Below, piece after piece: positions 7,410 to 8,015 of a stretch of 8,015 nucleotides of DNA (within the stretch, counting starts at the first letter, position 1; each line of letters opens with the position of its first letter). A model generated the notes under the pieces. That model worked only from the letters and a program-made list of their open reading frames with translations. It made no database searches and was not told where the DNA came from. The stretch comes from an uncultured Helcococcus sp. (lineage in GTDB: Bacteria; Bacillota; Clostridia; Tissierellales; Peptoniphilaceae), in contig CAMXYZ010000044.1 in NCBI GenBank assembly GCA_947253305.1, forward strand, positions 1 to 8,015, given 5' to 3'. The position numbers and the translations under genes are program-made.

Positions 7410-7972
7410 ATGATAAGATTAAAAAAATATTTATTAGCAGTATTAGCTCTAAGTTTATTTTTAGTTGGATGTGGTAAGTCTAACAAAGAAACTGTTGAAG
7501 AAACAAAAGAAGAGTTACAAACAGAGCAAGAAACTGTTAAAGAAAAAGATAACAATAGTAAAACAACAGAAAACACTGATTTAAATGCGAGAGAAAAATT
7601 TGCATTAGAATATTTTACTAAATTATTCAAAGAAGGCGTTTTAGATGTTGAAAATACTTTTAGACCAGATACTGTAAGTAAAGAAAGTTTAGAAGAATAT
7701 GCACAATCTTTTGTTAAAGGATTTGATTATCAAGATATGAAAGATAAGGCAGGTGAAAACTTTACAGTAAGTGATGATTACCTTATTAATGAGAAAGATG
7801 ATATTGCTTTTGGCTTTTCTTATGTAGATGATAAGATATTATTTGATAATTTTTATGTAAAAGATATAATATTTAATGCTAACGAAAACTTAGTATATAC
7901 AATTAACGGTGTAAGTTCAAAAGACTTTACATTACCAGCCCATAAAGAACATTATAAACTAATAGATTATAC
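7410..7972 (+). CDS. Predicted lipoprotein of unknown function (3' truncated by contig end)
   Basis: The protein starts MIRLKK, then a hydrophobic core (residues 7-19) and a lipobox L-V-G-C with the lipidated cysteine at C21, so it should be exported and anchored to the outer face of the membrane. Residues 22-60 form an acidic Glu/Lys/Thr-rich linker with E-T-V-[EK]-E repeats. From about residue 60 a folded domain begins (A-R-E-K-F-A-L-E-Y-F-T-K-L-F) and continues with mixed helix/strand character to residue 187. I do not recognise the domain. The frame stays open to 8015, but codons from 188 onward include adapter sequence and must be discarded; the true C-terminus is missing. It has its own promoter and follows a terminator, so it is probably a separate unit from the kinase operon. 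Confidence 0.85.
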
Positions 7973-8015
7973 CTGTCTCTTATACACATCTCCGAGCCCA
8001 CGAGACAAGAGGCAA
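7973..8015. other. Illumina Nextera transposase adapter (sequencing artefact)
   Basis: Bases 7973-7991 read CTGTCTCTTATACACATCT, the 19-bp Tn5 mosaic end in reverse complement. Bases 7992-8006 read CCGAGCCCACGAGAC, the Nextera read-2 adapter arm. The next eight bases, AAGAGGCA (8007-8014), match my memory of the i7 index N711, and the final A fits the first base of the constant adapter that follows. The sudden G+C-rich stretch at the tip of an AT-rich contig agrees. This is untrimmed adapter, not a transposon in the genome. Confidence 0.97.

Noticed and set aside
7973..7991. Tn5/IS50-type mosaic end as evidence for a mobile element
   Set aside because: It is followed by the Nextera adapter arm and index, so it comes from library preparation and not from the genome.
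1..8015. Mollicute-type code with TGA read as tryptophan
   Set aside because: Tryptophan is encoded by TGG throughout and no gene is interrupted by TGA; lipoprotein and wall-less features alone do not support it.

Overview
The window is a fragment of a very AT-rich genome, by eye around one quarter G+C. It uses TAA stops, TGG for tryptophan, and AGGAGG-type ribosome binding sites. The protein types (a membrane-bound eukaryotic-like Ser/Thr kinase, a giant Ig-like surface protein of the kind common in Clostridia, and a lipoprotein) point to a low-GC Gram-positive anaerobe in the Clostridia/Tissierellia range. I cannot place it to genus. No TGA is read in frame across about 2,500 codons, so the standard bacterial code fits.

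Layout. Positions 1-7096 hold three tightly packed plus-strand genes that look like the 3' part of one operon. The first is the C-terminal part of a Ser/Thr protein kinase: end of the kinase domain, one membrane segment, and a helical-repeat-like outer domain. Three bases later comes a 137-residue single-pass membrane protein with two Thr-rich 'T-T/S-L-L' motifs in its probable cytoplasmic tail. After 26 bases comes an 1852-residue secreted protein built from about a dozen Ig-like domains and held by a C-terminal membrane helix. A rho-independent terminator follows at about 7121-7155. Positions 7156-7409 hold no gene but contain a sigma-A-type promoter and a leader rich in inverted repeats. 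From 7410 a lipoprotein gene runs off the end.

The last 43 bases (7973-8015) are not genomic. They match the Illumina Nextera transposase adapter plus an index, so the lipoprotein reading frame is real only to about residue 187, and the assembled contig effectively ends at 7972.

Working model (inference): the kinase and the small membrane protein form a phospho-signalling pair at the membrane, and the giant Ig-like protein is the outward-facing structural, adhesive or sensory partner. The genes upstream of the window (possibly phosphatase, FHA or VWA genes) are needed to define the system. No insertion sequence, CRISPR array, tRNA or rRNA was seen.
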